NCBI GenBank assembly: GCA_019096065.1
Contig: JAGUCH010000009.1
Coordinates: 444,001-508,000 of the forward strand
From: Paracyclopina nana
Taxonomy: Eukaryota; Arthropoda; Copepoda; Cyclopoida; Cyclopettidae
Reading direction: 5' to 3'
Length of the DNA stretch: 64,000 bases
In this document: in pieces, positions 42,383 through 56,200 of the stretch
Numbering within the stretch: position 1 is the first letter of the stretch
Layout: the number at the start of each line of letters is the position of its first letter
Made by a program: the position numbers and the translations under genes
The notes under the pieces: model-generated
Told to the model about the DNA's origin: nothing
Database searches by the model: none
Seen by the model: only the letters and a program-made list of their open reading frames with translations

Positions 42383-43801
42383 TCACTGGTATGATCCAGG
42401 ATTGGGTCCAAGTCCAGCTGGATCTTGTGGTGCCATTCGGGGATCCACAGGCCTGAACATGGCTGAATTATACCTCGACAACAAGATGCCAACGCCCTCG
42501 ATGACAGCCAACAAAAATCCACCAACAACTGCACTCCCAACCATTGTCACTGGGCCATTCCTGAAAATAAACTTATGAATTACGACTTTGATCATTCCAG
42601 CGCTTTACAATCAAACCAAGTCTTGATGGTTCATTGGCTAAAGATATGGGCTTGCAAGTAAGCAGTCCTGGTTCAAAACCCATTATTACTATTATTTAAT
42701 TGAATCGGCTCTTGAGGCAACTCATGAAATTAATTTCATAAACCTGCAACCAAGCAAGTATTGATAACTAAATCATGCATTTATCAAAGCCTGCCCTCAC
42801 ATCCATGTTCAATAAGTGAACAAGCCAAAAGTATGCTCATTTGATAGAGGATAACACATAGTTTGAGGCCTGGTTAATTAACTTGGCTATGGTCTGATTC
42901 CAAGGTGAGAATGTTATGTTATTCAATGGCCCTTAGGTTAAGTTGGTCAAACTGTGGGCAGATATGGACCCGAGCCCAAAGCGAGTTGAGCAAAACCTTG
43001 GCTTGTTAATCACTTTCGTCCAGTTCTGAAGTAAGTTGGTCAAGTCCCAGGCATGTCAAGTTGGTCATGGTCCAGTTCTGAAGTGAGTTGGTCAAGTTCC
43101 AGGCACTTGTTTATATTAGTGCCCAGTTCTTTAGTAAGTATTCCAGATAGTTTAAGTTGGTCACAGTCAAGTTAGGTTCCAGGCCTCTAAGCTTAGTTCT
43201 TTATACATTAAGTTTGTCGCGGTCCAGTTCTGAAGAAAGTTGGTCAACTTCAAGTTAGTTAGAGTACACCATGGTCTAGTTCTGCAGAAATTTCGTCCAA
43301 TTCCAAACACACATGTGAAATCCACTAAAACTAGACAAGCAAGTCCAAAATTCCTTGCTTGCATTTGCTTTGCTTCATCTGATGGACTCGCTTGATTTTC
43401 ACCAATAAAAAAGGAACTTGAAATCTAAAATACCTGGCTGCCATGGCGGCTCCAGCTCCGGCTCCGGACATGATGGAGTTCCAGGGATCTTCCTTTTGTC
43501 TGAGATGTGCCAGTGAGCACTCGAGTGTGCTGAAGCAAAGACACCAGGCTGCGAATTGTCCGCCGAGGAGCGGCGCTCGCTCCTTCAACCTCACAAATCC
43601 CGCTACAGCTCTCCGATTGAATCCTCTAGGCGCGTTTCTCGCTCCGCTCACAAATCCAAAGAGACTTCCACCGATGATGCCCATTGTGAAGGCTCCGCCG
43701 CAGTCGCCCACAATTCGCCACGGACTGTAAATAATTGCTGGGTTGATTCATAATAACGAATTTTCAATATTTTACCAGGGCTCTCTGTTGTATTGATCCA
43801 T
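42383..43801 (-). CDS. TIM17: Mitochondrial inner membrane translocase subunit Tim17
   Basis: Three exons, 43801-43776, 43724-43434 and 42560-42383, restore the frame and encode 164 residues. The N terminus reads ...YNREPCPWRIV across the first junction, the Tim17 signature, followed by [10 protein letters not shown], four hydrophobic helices and [11 protein letters not shown]. The last exon encodes [28 protein letters not shown]. Tim17 is a channel-forming core subunit of the TIM23 complex that imports presequence proteins. Length is close to the usual 160-170 residues. The gene is divergent from GTF3C5 with about 470 bp between start codons, which may be a shared promoter. Confidence 0.93.
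42900..43300. repeat. AGTTGGTCAAGT repeat in the Tim17 intron
   Basis: Degenerate tandem words AAGTTGGTCA, GGTCCAGTTCTGAAGTGAG and TTCCAGGCA recur throughout the 873-nt second intron. Confidence 0.6.
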
Positions 43802-44270
43802 TTTATTCAAGTTTAAGATGGACCTTCTTCAATTTGACGATATTTCGCTCATGTGTTGTGATTTTGGATGTTTATTTTGGAGGAGCGGTTTTCAAAGTCG
43901 ATCCTGATCCTAAAACCAATAATATTTTACAATATTTTCCAAATTGACTTTAATGACACATTTCTATTAAAACATGAAAAATAATACATTAATCAATCAA
44001 GATTTTAATGTTTAAGCCAAGCCAAGAGCCATTTTAGTGTATTTCCGAGAAGTATTGTGCCTTAATTTTAAATGTTTGCTTTCCGTGTTCGATTTCATAA
44101 ACAAAAACAGTTACAACTCCAAAAGTGTTAAAAGAAACTACAAAAGTCCTCAAAAACGCCAAAATTTCTCTTTAAAAAACCCGAAGAAGTCAAAGTGTTC
44201 AACTCTGATTTTGTTTACAATTTTCAATATTTACTCAAATTTCAAATTTTGGCTGTTGTTGTTTTTAAAA

Positions 44271-46053
44271 ATGGCGGAGAAGCCCTCAAGGCTGATTTGC
44301 ATCGAGTACCCGGCCAAGGTGAACAATGTGGACAAAATGGTGGAGACTTTGGGCGGATTAGAGAGCATGAACGAAGTGTTTTCGACGCCGAATCGGAGGC
44401 TCGAGCTCAGATTCCGACCGGAATCTTTTGGCTGTAAACCGGCGTGCGGCGAAAAAACGAGCAAAAGCACCTCAATGGTGATCAAAGTGAGAAGGCAGAA
44501 AAATAGCGTGACCAACGAAACCAGAATTGTCCACGAAATCCTGGATCCCGTCGATGCCACCTATCAGTTCCACAATCTGGCAGATTTCCAGTACTTGCCC
44601 ATGATTGTGAGGAAATCAGATGATAATCAAATAACTTATGAAGACATCGAAGATCGAGTCAAAGTCAACGTGCTAAAAAGTCTGCGAGACCTGAACGCAG
44701 ATGACTGCCCATTGTTTTTGCTACCCGCGGCCTTTTCCAGAATGGACACACCGCAGGTAACCTAAGATTATAGGATTTCAAATTTAAGGCTAGAATTTAG
44801 AGTTAAGTCTAGGTTTTAGGTTTCACTATGGACTTTAGATTTCAGACTAGATTTAAGGTTTAAGTTAACACTATATAAAATTTTCTGATCTGATTTTTGA
44901 TTCCAAGATTTTGGGCTTGGTATGACATTTTAAAGACTTGAAATGTTAACTATGATCAAAGAATCATCTTAAAAATTAAATATATTTAAGACTTGAGGAC
45001 TGTTTTTGGTTTTAACCCATCTTTAAATGAAATTTCAAAATTAGTTTTTTTTTTGTAATCCAAAAAAGTGAAGCTTGTATTCATTCTAAAGGACTACTTC
45101 TTTCGCAAAGAAGCTCGCGAGGAGAAAACGAATAATGAACTCCCTGAAAACATCATTGGCCGAACCAGACAGCGAAGATCCTTGCACAACATTTTTGTCA
45201 CCTATGAAGTTGAAGCCATTCCGGAGAAGCCGAAAGAAGGCGCTGGCACTCAATTGGCGGCGAACATGATCGACGCCTCAGATGTCGAGAGGATCAAGGC
45301 CATGTTTCGGGATCAACCGGTTTGGCTCAAGGCCGCCCTCGTCCATTTGAGTGGGATTCCTGGCAAAAAGGTCAAGTTCATCCTGCCTGTGGTCGCCTAT
45401 TACTTTTCATCCGGACCGTGGCGAAATCAGTGGGTCAGGTTCGGCTATGATCCAAGGCTTGACAGCTCGGCCGGGCCTTACCAAACTCTGGATTACAGGT
45501 GATTTCAGTGAATTTTTCTAATTAAAGATTTTTGCATATTGCTCTCAGGCTGAGAATCGGAGGCGGAGCAAGGAACTTGATCAAGGTGAAAAGGGCCAAT
45601 AATGTGCTCAATCCTTATCGGAGCACAAACACCTCAAAGCCAAGGACTTCGCTGATCCAGTTTGATTCCAATGATCCTTCGATCAGCAACAAGACCACTG
45701 AAGAGGCCATTTCAAATGACGAAGAAGAGAACGAGAGGATCAAGGATCATTACATTTTCAGGCCAGGCAGGCTGCCACCATCGAGGCAAATGTTCTACCA
45801 GTACCAAAGCATTGAGATTCCGGAGGCGCAAGTACTCATTGGCAAGTATCGCAGTGTGAGCGATCAGTGCAACGAGAAGAATGGATGGTACAAGTCGGGT
45901 CTGGATGTCAAGCTTCGAAACATCCTGGCCGAAACCATCAAAAAGGCCTGCTTCGAGGATGACTCCATGTCATTTGCCTCCTCAACTGCTGCCACGCCTT
46001 TAAATGCCAATTTGTCCGAAGAAGAAGACTCTGATTCATCTGCAAGTGAATAA
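44271..46053 (+). CDS. GTF3C5: TFIIIC subunit 5 (tau95/TFIIIC63 family)
   Basis: Three exons, 44271-44756, 45074-45498 and 45549-46053; the second intron is 50 nt. Product 471 residues. The N terminus has CIEYPAKVNNVDKM and RLELRFRPESFGCKP, the dimerisation triple-barrel region. The centre has SSGPWRNQWVRFGYDPR, the hallmark of the DNA-binding domain, and the third exon has LPPSRQMFYQYQ. The C terminus is acidic and Ser-rich (SEEEDSDSSASE). The protein is part of TFIIIC, which binds the A box of tRNA promoters and recruits TFIIIB. The AATAAA signal overlaps the stop codon (TGAATAAA). A partial copy of its 3' end follows immediately. Confidence 0.93.
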
Positions 46054-46096
46054 AAAATGTATTATTTAAACCATCAATCGAGAGGGGTCCTACTAA

Positions 46097-46366
46097 ATGT
46101 TCTACCAGTACCAAAGCATTGAGATTCCGGAGGCGCAAGTACTCATTGGCAAGTATCGCAGTGTGAGCGATCAGTGCAACGAGAAGAATGGATGGTACAA
46201 GTCGGGTCTGGATGTCAAGCTTCGAAACATCCTGGCTGAAACCATCAAAAAGGCCTGCTTCGAGGATGACTCCATGTCATTTGCCTCCTCAACTGCTGCC
46301 ACGCCTTTAAATGCCAATTTGTCCGAAGAAGAAGACTCTGAATCATCCTCGTCGGCAAGTGAATAG
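46097..46366 (+). pseudogene. Tandem partial copy of the GTF3C5 3' end
   Basis: Repeats 45790-46053 with an offset of 307 bp, starting abruptly at ATGTTCTACCAG. It is nearly identical but has a synonymous GCC/GCT change, a 6-bp insertion giving SESSSS instead of SDSS, and TGAATAGAAA in place of TGAATAAAAA, so the poly(A) signal is lost. There is no promoter or upstream exon, so it is not a functional gene as it stands. Confidence 0.85.
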
Positions 46367-46369
46367 AAA

Positions 46370-47175
46370 ATTCATTTAATAATGTTATTTAACCATCATG
46401 AGGTTTGGATGTGTTCTTCAGTGTTTTAAGCCATTGCCTTTGCAGTGATTGGAATTGGTTTTCTAAAATCATATTATGCGTCTCATCCATAAGCATTTAA
46501 TTTCATGAAATTGTAGTAATATAATGTATTTATTTCAGCCTATATTGATATTGGCCCAATTTCTTTTGAAGGTCTTGGAAGTGGTAATATTGTAGAAGGG
46601 CGTTGTAATATGAATAGCAATAGGCAAAAGTCATGTTAGTCCCTGCTAGTGATATTTGAAAAAACATACTTTTGGTGCGAAAATCATGGCAGTGTGGGTT
46701 TTTTATTCAACATTTTATTCCATCACTAGATTTTTAGTATCTAGCAAATATGAGGCTAAAATGTAGAAATGCAAGCTAATTTGGGAATAAAGCCAAATCA
46801 TTGAAGTACTGCCTAGTTCATGTATTCCCTCAAACATGTGATGCCAAGCAGCATGGAAATGAGATAATTCGATGACGAATTTGTGACAGCAGGACGTGCA
46901 TGAAGCCTGGTTGGTTGCTCCCGACCCGGATCTTCTGAACCTTGGACGTGCCTGCGTAGGCGAAGCAGACCGAAATCTTTCCTCATTCACCTGGCTGAAT
47001 CAGTCTGGCTTTGTTCCTTTTTGCGGTAAGTTGAAGTCACCTTGATTCTCCGGAATCATCCCCTTTAGAGCAATAAGGATTGCTCACCCCAACAACTGTG
47101 TGCCTTAATTATTGTGTGAGTATAATTGGGAATACCAACCAGTAGTGGGCTGGTGTTCCTTTGAAATAAACGATC
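46370..47175. other. No gene recognised
   Basis: AT-rich, followed from about 46900 by a more balanced stretch that may belong to the retroelement relic beginning further right. No 5' LTR could be recognised. Confidence 0.4.
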
Positions 47176-47447
47176 TTATATAGCAATTGCAACCTTTTTC
47201 TCTGTGTCACTTGACGCGGCGTACTAAGACAAGCTTCCCTGTGCTTTGAACAGCGTATAGTTAGTTTTTCGGTATAACCGACCGAGTGCGACCCTTAAAA
47301 GCATTAAAAGTGCTTTTAATTCGTGCGCTGGAAAGAGAGTGCAACCCAAGTTGCACGAAAGATTGGATTTGGATTGAGTGCAACCCAAGTTGCACGAAAG
47401 ATTGGATTTGGATTGAGTGCAATTTATTGCGCTCCTGAAAAGTAAAG
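47176..47447 (+). mobile_element. Leader of a diverged relative of the giant element
   Basis: GCAATTGCAACCTTTTTCTC through TGTGTCACTTGACGCGGCGTA and CTTTGAACAGCGTATAG matches, in inverse orientation, the leader at 34530-34620. It is followed by two and a half direct copies of a 39-bp unit (about 47337-47420). Each has GTGCAACCCAAGTTGCAC, a perfect 7-bp hairpin, just before an ATG at 47448. Confidence 0.65.
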
Positions 47448-47879
47448 ATGGTTGACGCTTTGATCAATGCTCTTAAGGAGCGTTTGAACGTCACCGAGGA
47501 GGAATTAAACGCCTTGATGTGGCCTTGCTGCTCCTCTGGAGAGAGCAAGCCCATCCAGGTTGTCTTTTTGGAATGGGTGAAATACCCTCAAGATTTGGAC
47601 GACGACTGCCAGAGGGACCAAGTGGTAAAAGCTTGGAACGAGAGCCTAATGAAAGGCCGTCCCATAAATATTGGAGATGAGCTGGAAGTTATCCTCCAGG
47701 CACTGGTGAGCATTCTGAATAAAAAGAGAATCACAGATCCTGCCTTTGGATCAAGGCATTTCGATTGGAGCAACAATGATGCTCTAGTTGAATATATGTG
47801 TAAAGGAGGTACCAACTCTTCTGTTGAGTACTTCCGATGTTCAGAAGTAAGTATAGAGGTTCTGTGGAAGGACCTCTAA
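47448..47879 (+). CDS. Gag-like N-terminal ORF of the diverged relative
   Basis: 143 codons beginning at an ATG, located exactly as gag is relative to the shared leader. The first 30 residues (LINALKERLNVTEEELNALM) loosely parallel the start of the giant element's Gag (TKVKERLLHHLGISEDTF). No zinc knuckle, protease or RT follows, so it would be a truncated or repurposed Gag. It could be a relic or a short non-autonomous element protein. Confidence 0.4.
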   Translation: MVDALINALKERLNVTEEELNALMWPCCSSGESKPIQVVFLEWVKYPQDLDDDCQRDQVVKAWNESLMKGRPINIGDELEVILQALVSILNKKRITDPAFGSRHFDWSNNDALVEYMCKGGTNSSVEYFRCSEVSIEVLWKDL

Positions 47880-48089
47880 ATTATGGGGCATAATAGTTCA
47901 TTATATCCCATTGGAAAAGGTTGCAGAGCAAGATGTGGAGCCATGCAGGTTTACGTACGCATCACTCTGGAGAATTTGATCGACTTTATCCATTAGTTGA
48001 TAAAAGTATGTCGAAAGCTGGAAAACTTAGGGAATGATGGACAACTTAGTTCATGCACTCTCTGGCACATAGCATAGGTATGGATGGAC
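47880..48089 (+). other. Residual internal DNA of the relative
   Basis: 210 bp between the gag-like frame and the LTR-like segment. No pol or env remains, so an internal deletion is inferred. Confidence 0.4.
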
Positions 48090-48501
48090 TGATGGACAAC
48101 GAGTACATCACTAACCTGACACGCAAGTATATATTCAAGTATATGGTCGAGATTTGCAAAGGACTGACACCCTGGCGTGGAGCCATCCGAGGATCACCAG
48201 AGGCCCTGTCTATTCACCGCAATATCACCTGCTTCAAATCACCCAATAGCCTTCTTCTTCTTTCCTCGCTACTCCCAAATCTCCATGCACTACTCACCAC
48301 CCACACAGCTATTGGTATGTTATAGCTGCTGCATGGAAAGTGGAGCCACAGTTGGTGCCAATTCACCCGACCTTGGGCGAAGCTGCCAGTCAACAATGAG
48401 GAAAGAGAGGATTCGAGGAGTTACTTCAGAGAAACAAGATGTAGGCCTCAGAGACGATACTTGCCCTTCCTAGGCTTTAGAGGGTGTGACCGTCACACAC
48501 C
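48090..48501 (+). repeat. Diverged LTR of the same family (about 410 bp)
   Basis: Starts TGATGGACAACGAGTACATCA (giant element: TGATGGGCAATAAGTACATCA) and ends CTAGGCTTTAGAGGGTGTGA CCGTCACACACC (giant element: CTAGGCTTCAGAGGGTGTGA CCGTCGCACACC). In between are CAATTCACCCGACCTTGGGCG and TTCAGAGAAACAAGATG in matching order. It is half as long as the giant element's LTR, through internal deletion. Flanks TGGAC and AGGAC are a near duplication, so a solo LTR is also possible. Confidence 0.75.
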
Positions 48502-48663
48502 AGGACCGCAGAGGAGCAACACCGAGGACATTTCCGAGGACCAGAGAAGAGCTGTGAAACCAAAGAAATTAGCCACAAGAAGAACCTTTGTTACATATTG
48601 TGTTTCCACGATGACATGCGGTTTGTTATATTATGCAGGTGAACGAGGCTTTGCTTCGTCAAA

Positions 48664-50502
48664 TTATTGCTTAAATATTTCATCTTTGTACCATTGGGGC
48701 AAAACAACATTGACATCCTGATGTCGAGGTTTGACCACGTGGACCTCAGTTGTGTTGGGGTCCCACCAAAATTTGTACACTGTGAGATCATCATCTTGCA
48801 TCAACGTGGATTTGGCAAAAGTCAAAAAAGCGTCAAGGAAATTCATGCAGACATTGGGCAGCCAAAAGTTGGCACCAATCTGAGGCATCTTCGCTGTGGG
48901 GTAATCGGTTAACCGGTTCACGATGCCAAGGTCATTTCGAAAGCCACAGACAACAACGGGAATGCATACGAGGAAGCTTTGACACCACCATTTGATGATT
49001 TTGTGTCGAGCAAAGCTGAAACATAAATAAATAAATCTCGATTGGAAAGTGGTTTTTGGCAATTTTGGTAAGGACTCATGAGCAAGGTAGGCAAGCCACA
49101 TTTTTTTAAAGGCTTGATATTAATACTACTAAAAAGCATAAATATACTATGTCATTTTCTTACGATTTATATTATTGCACTATAAAAACCATCTACTCAA
49201 AGCTAGCGATTTCCAATCAGAATTAAATCGATCTCAACAAATAAACAATCGAAAATTGAAAAAATGTAAGCTTGTCAATGTTTCACATGTGCCCTTGCCA
49301 AAAATTAAATAGACAACTCACATTTTTTGTCTTCAACGCAATAATAAGTTGGTTACCTTGTTTCCAGCCTTGGGCTGTCGATGACACGACAAGTTTTGAG
49401 TTCGATGAAGTGGCCATCTTGGTTCAAGTCCAAGTCATCCGGATTGATTGGTCCGTCGGAAGGCGTTCGCAGTCTGAAGCCATCCATTTCGGCTCCATAC
49501 ACAAGTGAATGTTGGCCAAGTCTGGCACGAAAAAGGCAGCAGAACTCCTCATTTTCATTGACTGGTGGCAGCTTTCGATTCTCACTCAAGTTGTCTTCGC
49601 GTTCGCTCCGAAGACCATCAAGGGCAAACTGCTCAAACTTGTAACCCCATGAGCACATCCTGGTTTGGTTTTCAGATTTGTTGGCCTCAGCCTGAAAATG
49701 TGATTCATTATAAATGCTAATCTAACTTTGTCAAGTTTTTCAGGATTTGACTATGATGCTCAAGTTTTTCAAATACCTTAATTTTTGCCTCGGTATCCAT
49801 TTGTCGAAGATAAATAGTCCCTTTGTATTTGACAGCAAAAATCTGCCAACCTTCTCGGTGTTCATAAGGAGTACACATTATGGTCGTTAAAAGGCCTCGA
49901 AATGACACAAAGTCAGTAGACAAAGACCTCAAAGGCTCCGTTTGGTGACCAATATTGGCTGGATCTGCTGGGGGCACTTGAAAGGCTTCGCGGTTGTGCA
50001 GAATCCACTTGAGCAAAAATGAGATTCCCTCTTCGAGTGAGTGTGATGGATTTTTTCGGACCACCTTGTCCATGCCTTCATTGAGATCCCAATTCACTTT
50101 CTTGTAACTTGATCCAGCCTGTGGACTGAAAATATGGAAATAAACATGACAAACTGTCACCTAGAGTATTTCAAGTCTTGTGCATTTCAATTCACAATTC
50201 ATGAGTATTTCAAGCCTTGAGAGGTTCAAGTCAAGTTTATTTATGGGAAGATTAGGTGCTTTCAAGTCTTACCCATTTTTGAGTCTTTCTGGGCAAAAGA
50301 AGAGCAATTGGCTTCGATTCGGGACATAATTGCGCTCGGCGTTGACGGAAAAACCGCCTATGATTCTTGGCCTTCGGAAGAACGGAAAACGCTTGTCATG
50401 AACAGACGGATCCGGATTTGGCGATCGGATCACTTCAAGATTGCTCTTCTTTGCTTCGTGCTGCTCGTTTCCGCTAATCTCAGCCTCGCTATGACGCTTC
50501 AT
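48664..50502 (-). CDS. DXO: Decapping exoribonuclease DXO/Rai1 family
   Basis: Four exons on the minus strand, 50502-50273, 50125-49777, 49691-49357 and 49015-48664, giving 421 residues. Hallmarks in order are FPFFRRPRIIGGFS, FRGLLTTIMCTPYE, WGYKFEQF, the metal-binding pairs GAEMDGF and FIELKT, then HKIIKWWCQSFL and a final WYKDEIFKQ. DXO removes incomplete or NAD caps and degrades the RNA body 5' to 3'; the acidic residues in ExD and ExK coordinate the two metal ions and all are present. Length is near the human protein (396). It is divergent from ACAT1, with 926 bp between start codons. Confidence 0.93.
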
Positions 50503-51428
50503 TTTCGCGACTTTTCACTTTGTTTACATTTCAACTTTTGCCTGCGTCCATTTGACGGGAGAAAATATTGCGTTGTTTTGATGATTTTTTATATGCGTAC
50601 TCCATCAACTGAGCGTAGTTTTCTAAGGCAAAAAGCAATAGTCAAAAGGCATTGAAACTGGATTATTACTAAAGATTGGTGTCGATTTCTAAGTTGAATA
50701 CTGCTCAAATATTTTGAAAGTAACTCATAAACACTTTTAATTTTTACTTAGCATGAAAAAAATCGGAAATCGCATTTTCTATTGTAAGATTGTTTTGTTT
50801 CCGCTCCAATTTTCTGCCAAACCACCGTTGTTACGCATAAAGTTGACAAATTTCTGAATTCGTTCAAAATCTCAAGAAAACATGAACCGGATCGGTAAGA
50901 ACGGTAGAGGTCATTACAATCCCAAACATGTCCCTCTATTTCCCACCCTGACCGATGCCAAAACATGAAACCATTGATGTTGAGCCCATCTTAAGCGAAG
51001 ACTTTATAGGAAAAGAGGACTTTTAAGATTATTGTCATAGGAGATACCGGAGTGGGCTAACCGTGCTTGACTTATCGCTTTTGCAGTTGGAAAAAGTAGT
51101 CCAACTGATGCTTTTATTTGAGTTGATTTCAGGGAGAAAATGATATCTCTCCAAAGGAGGAAACAGGCACTGAAAGTCTCATCACTCAGTTACTCTAAAT
51201 AACTGGCTAAAGGGGCTTTCCATGTGGTGCTTTTTTGACACTAAGTTACCAAAACTCGACACTACAATCCGTGCTAAATATTTTAGCCTTTTGTTAAATT
51301 GCATTTGAAACTAGGCCTGCCCGCACCCATTTGTCGAGTCAGTGGACGGATAGCAACACACTTACCTGCATCTAAAAACAGCTGACAGTAAAAGTCAACA
51401 AATTCCGTCAAAACACCAAGGGTCAAAA
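50503..51428. other. Divergent promoter region between DXO and ACAT1
   Basis: No recognised gene. A short plus-strand frame at 50882-50968 (28 codons) has no family. A minus-strand frame starting at 51468 overlaps ACAT1 exon 1 and is dealt with among the rejected items. Confidence 0.45.
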
Positions 51429-53141
<1,713 letters not shown>

Positions 53142-53143
53142 AT

Positions 53144-53218
53144 GAATAAAAAAGATCCTAGTCAGAAATGCTCGTGAGAAATCAAAAAAGTATATTGTTT
53201 ATCTCTTTTGCTTTGCAG
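53144..53218 (+). promoter_or_regulatory. Intercistronic poly(A) signal and splice acceptor (operon-like)
   Basis: AATAAA at 53144-53149 (end of ACAT1), then a pyrimidine-rich TTTATCTCTTTTGCTTTGCAG ending at 53218, two bases before the CC2D1 ATG. The whole intercistronic gap is 79 bp. This is the layout of spliced-leader operons. A conventional 5'-UTR intron with its upstream exon inside ACAT1 is the alternative. Confidence 0.5.
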
Positions 53219-53220
53219 AA

Positions 53221-56200
53221 ATGAAGAAGAATCCCCGAAAATCCTCTTCTGGCGCCACGCGAGATCACCTGATGAGCTTGGGACTCGTGCCAGGCTTGGA
53301 CGATCCGGATGACAACGATGAAGACTTGGAGGCAGAGCTCAACAAGCTCATGTATGGCAGCAGCAAAGCTGTAGTCAAGCCCAAGAAGAAGACGAAAATT
53401 GAGCCTAACCTGGACGCCCTGGTCGCTCAGTGCCTTGAGGACATTCCTAGTGACGCTGATGAGGATGACACCGACGAAGATCCTGAACTCCTTGACGAGC
53501 TAGCTCAGTTCGAGGAAGGTGCTGATGAAGACGTCATCTCTATGAAGGAAGAAAACACTGAAGAAACCACGTGCGCTGGCCAAAGTTTGCTTGGGCTGAT
53601 TCAAGCGCGGATCGAGTTGTACCAGAGCGCTGAAAAGGCTGCCAAAGAGGCTGGTGACGCTGCCAAAGCTCGAAGGTTCGGCCGAGGCCTTGCCACGCTG
53701 CACGAGCAGCTGAAAAAGGTCAAGGCTGGCAAGGCTGTCAGCGAAGAGGACATTCCTCCCCAAATCAGCAAGGCTCCACCATCATCTTCACCTCTGAATC
53801 CGGAACCAGCTCCCATGGTGCCAAAAGCAAGAATAGAAGAATTGCAGCCTGACCAAGACCCGATCATCAAAGAGCTGCAAGACAAGAGGAGCTCCTACCG
53901 ATCTTTCGCTTTGGCAGCCAAGAAGAGTGGGGACAAGCAGAACGCGATGCGAGGCCTCCAATGCGTGAAGCTCTGTGACGACCTCATTCAAAAGGCCTCC
54001 AATGGGGAGCCGGTCGACTTCCAATCGCTGCCAGAGCTGAATTTGCAAAGAGCCTTCAGCAGGGACGACCCAATCAGCATTCCGGAGAATGTGGAAGACA
54101 TGCCACCACCTGATCCGCAGGTGTTTGGGGCCCCGCCTCCACCGTCCTCCGTTGAAGAGGCGCTGCAGCAGAGGCTGCAAAAGTACGCCGAGGACGAGGC
54201 CAAGGCCAAAGAGGAAGGCCACAATCAATCGAGGGTCCGGAGGCTGGGACGGATTGTGAAGCAGTACGAGGAAGCCATCAAGTTACACAAGAGAGGACAG
54301 CTGGCCTCCGTGTTGGCCGAGCTTCCCTGTCCTCCAGGATTTGGGCCCATACCCATGCCTGGAGGGGACATTCAGCCTCCGGCTCCACTTCCTGAGGAAG
54401 TGAAGCAAAAAACGCCATCTATGGACAACAAAGCTTTAGCAGCGCCCCCCAAAAAGCACGTGTCATTGCAGGAAAGGCAACTGCTGGAGTTGCAAAGGAG
54501 GCAAAGCCAATTCAAGTCGGCTGCGCTAAATGCCAAGAAGAGCGGCCAACTTGAGCAGGCCAAGGAATATCTGAGGCAGGCCAAAGGCTTTGATAACCTC
54601 ATCGAGGCCGCCAAAAGTGGCCTCCCTGTCGACTTCAAAACATTGCCCGTGGCGCCCCAAGCAGTAAAAGGTACCATTTTTAGTTACTTAAGTAAGGGAT
54701 ATGCTGAAATGCGCGAAGTGCGACAATTGTGATATGCGATGCGCGACGAGCGCAATATGCGATGTGCCCAACGAGACAGGTGGATATGCGATGTGCGACA
54801 AGTGCGACATGCTAAAAGCGCAATATGTGATGCGAGACAAGTTTGATTTGCGATGCGCGACAAAATTTAACAGATGCGTCTGCGATGTGCGATAAGAGAC
54901 AATGGGTATATGCGATGCGCGACAAGCGCAATATGCGATGTGCGCAAAGTGACAGGTGTGATAAAATGCGACAAAATCGCAATTTTACAGGTGCGTCTGC
55001 GATGTGCGCTAAGAGACAATGGGGATATGCAATGCGCGACAGGCGCGTGTGCAAAGTGTGGGAAATGCTATGTGCGGCAAGTGCAATGCATGACAAGTGC
55101 GATGCTCGAAAAGAGCGATATGTGTTGGGAGAAAAGTGCGACATGCATAAAGCGCCTTTTGCGACAAGCTCGATATGAGATGCGCGAAAAACGAGATATG
55201 TGATGCGCGACAAGCGCGATATGCAATGTTTAACAGGCGCAATGTGTGACTAGTGCGATGTGCGATGCACGAAAATGCTTGATGTGCGCGACAAACTAAA
55301 AAAACGCGCGGCAGATTGCTGAAATGATCGAAATAATCATTATAATCTATGTCGCGCATTTAAGCAGTATGTCACGTTAGCTGCGCATTTCAGAAGTCAT
55401 ACATGTCGCGGAATTGAGTAATTTGTCGCGCATTTTTAATAGGCATGCATGACGCACTTTTAAGTAGTTTGTCGCACTTGTCGCGCATATTTATAGCTTG
55501 TCGCGCATTTTTAATAGGCATTCATGTCGAGCATTTCAGTACTCATTCATGTCGCAATTTTTATGTGTTTGTCGCGCATATCGCGCATTTTTGCACAATT
55601 AAGCATATTTTGTCGCTACATGTATATTTCAAAAAAAATAAGGGAGGGCTGTGATTTGAAATGCATGAAGGAAATTCCAGCTTTGCATTCATGTTGCCAC
55701 ATCCTCTGGATCATCTTATTTTCTTTGGCTGTAGATGTGGCGATGGATTTCGAGATCGTATCAACGGAGGAGTGCTCAGCGACGACCGCAGACTCGAGCA
55801 GCCGGACGGAAATGTACATGAAACTTGAGCAAGATTTGCTCAGCCAAATCAAAATGTGTCAGGCCAACCGAGTGTACTTCAAATCGACTGGAGATGTGGC
55901 GAGCGCGAACAAGTTCCAGCAAATGGAAGAGCACACCAAAAAGGACCTGGACACGCTGAGGTTCGCCTTCAAGAGGGGCGACCCCGTGCCCAAGTTTCAC
56001 TACGAAGTCAGAGCCTTTTCCAAGGTTGTGGTCTGCTCAGATTTGGCAGATAACGAGCTGGAATTCACCGTGGTGCAGGCCATCAACCTCAATGTAGCCA
56101 AGGATGCTCACACCTATTGCAGGTATTTGTTGGGATAGATGTCCACGCCTGATATTAGTGGAATCGGCTCAAGGAGTTCTTTGTATGGATGCCTATACCA

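Noticed and set aside
42625..42690. tRNA-like GGTTCAAAACCC box with a weak A box upstream
   Set aside because: The cloverleaf stems do not pair convincingly; at most a tRNA-derived repeat fragment.
53500..54677. Minus-strand open frames of 80-146 codons across CC2D1
   Set aside because: Shadows of the plus-strand coding sequence, which has clear DM14 domains.
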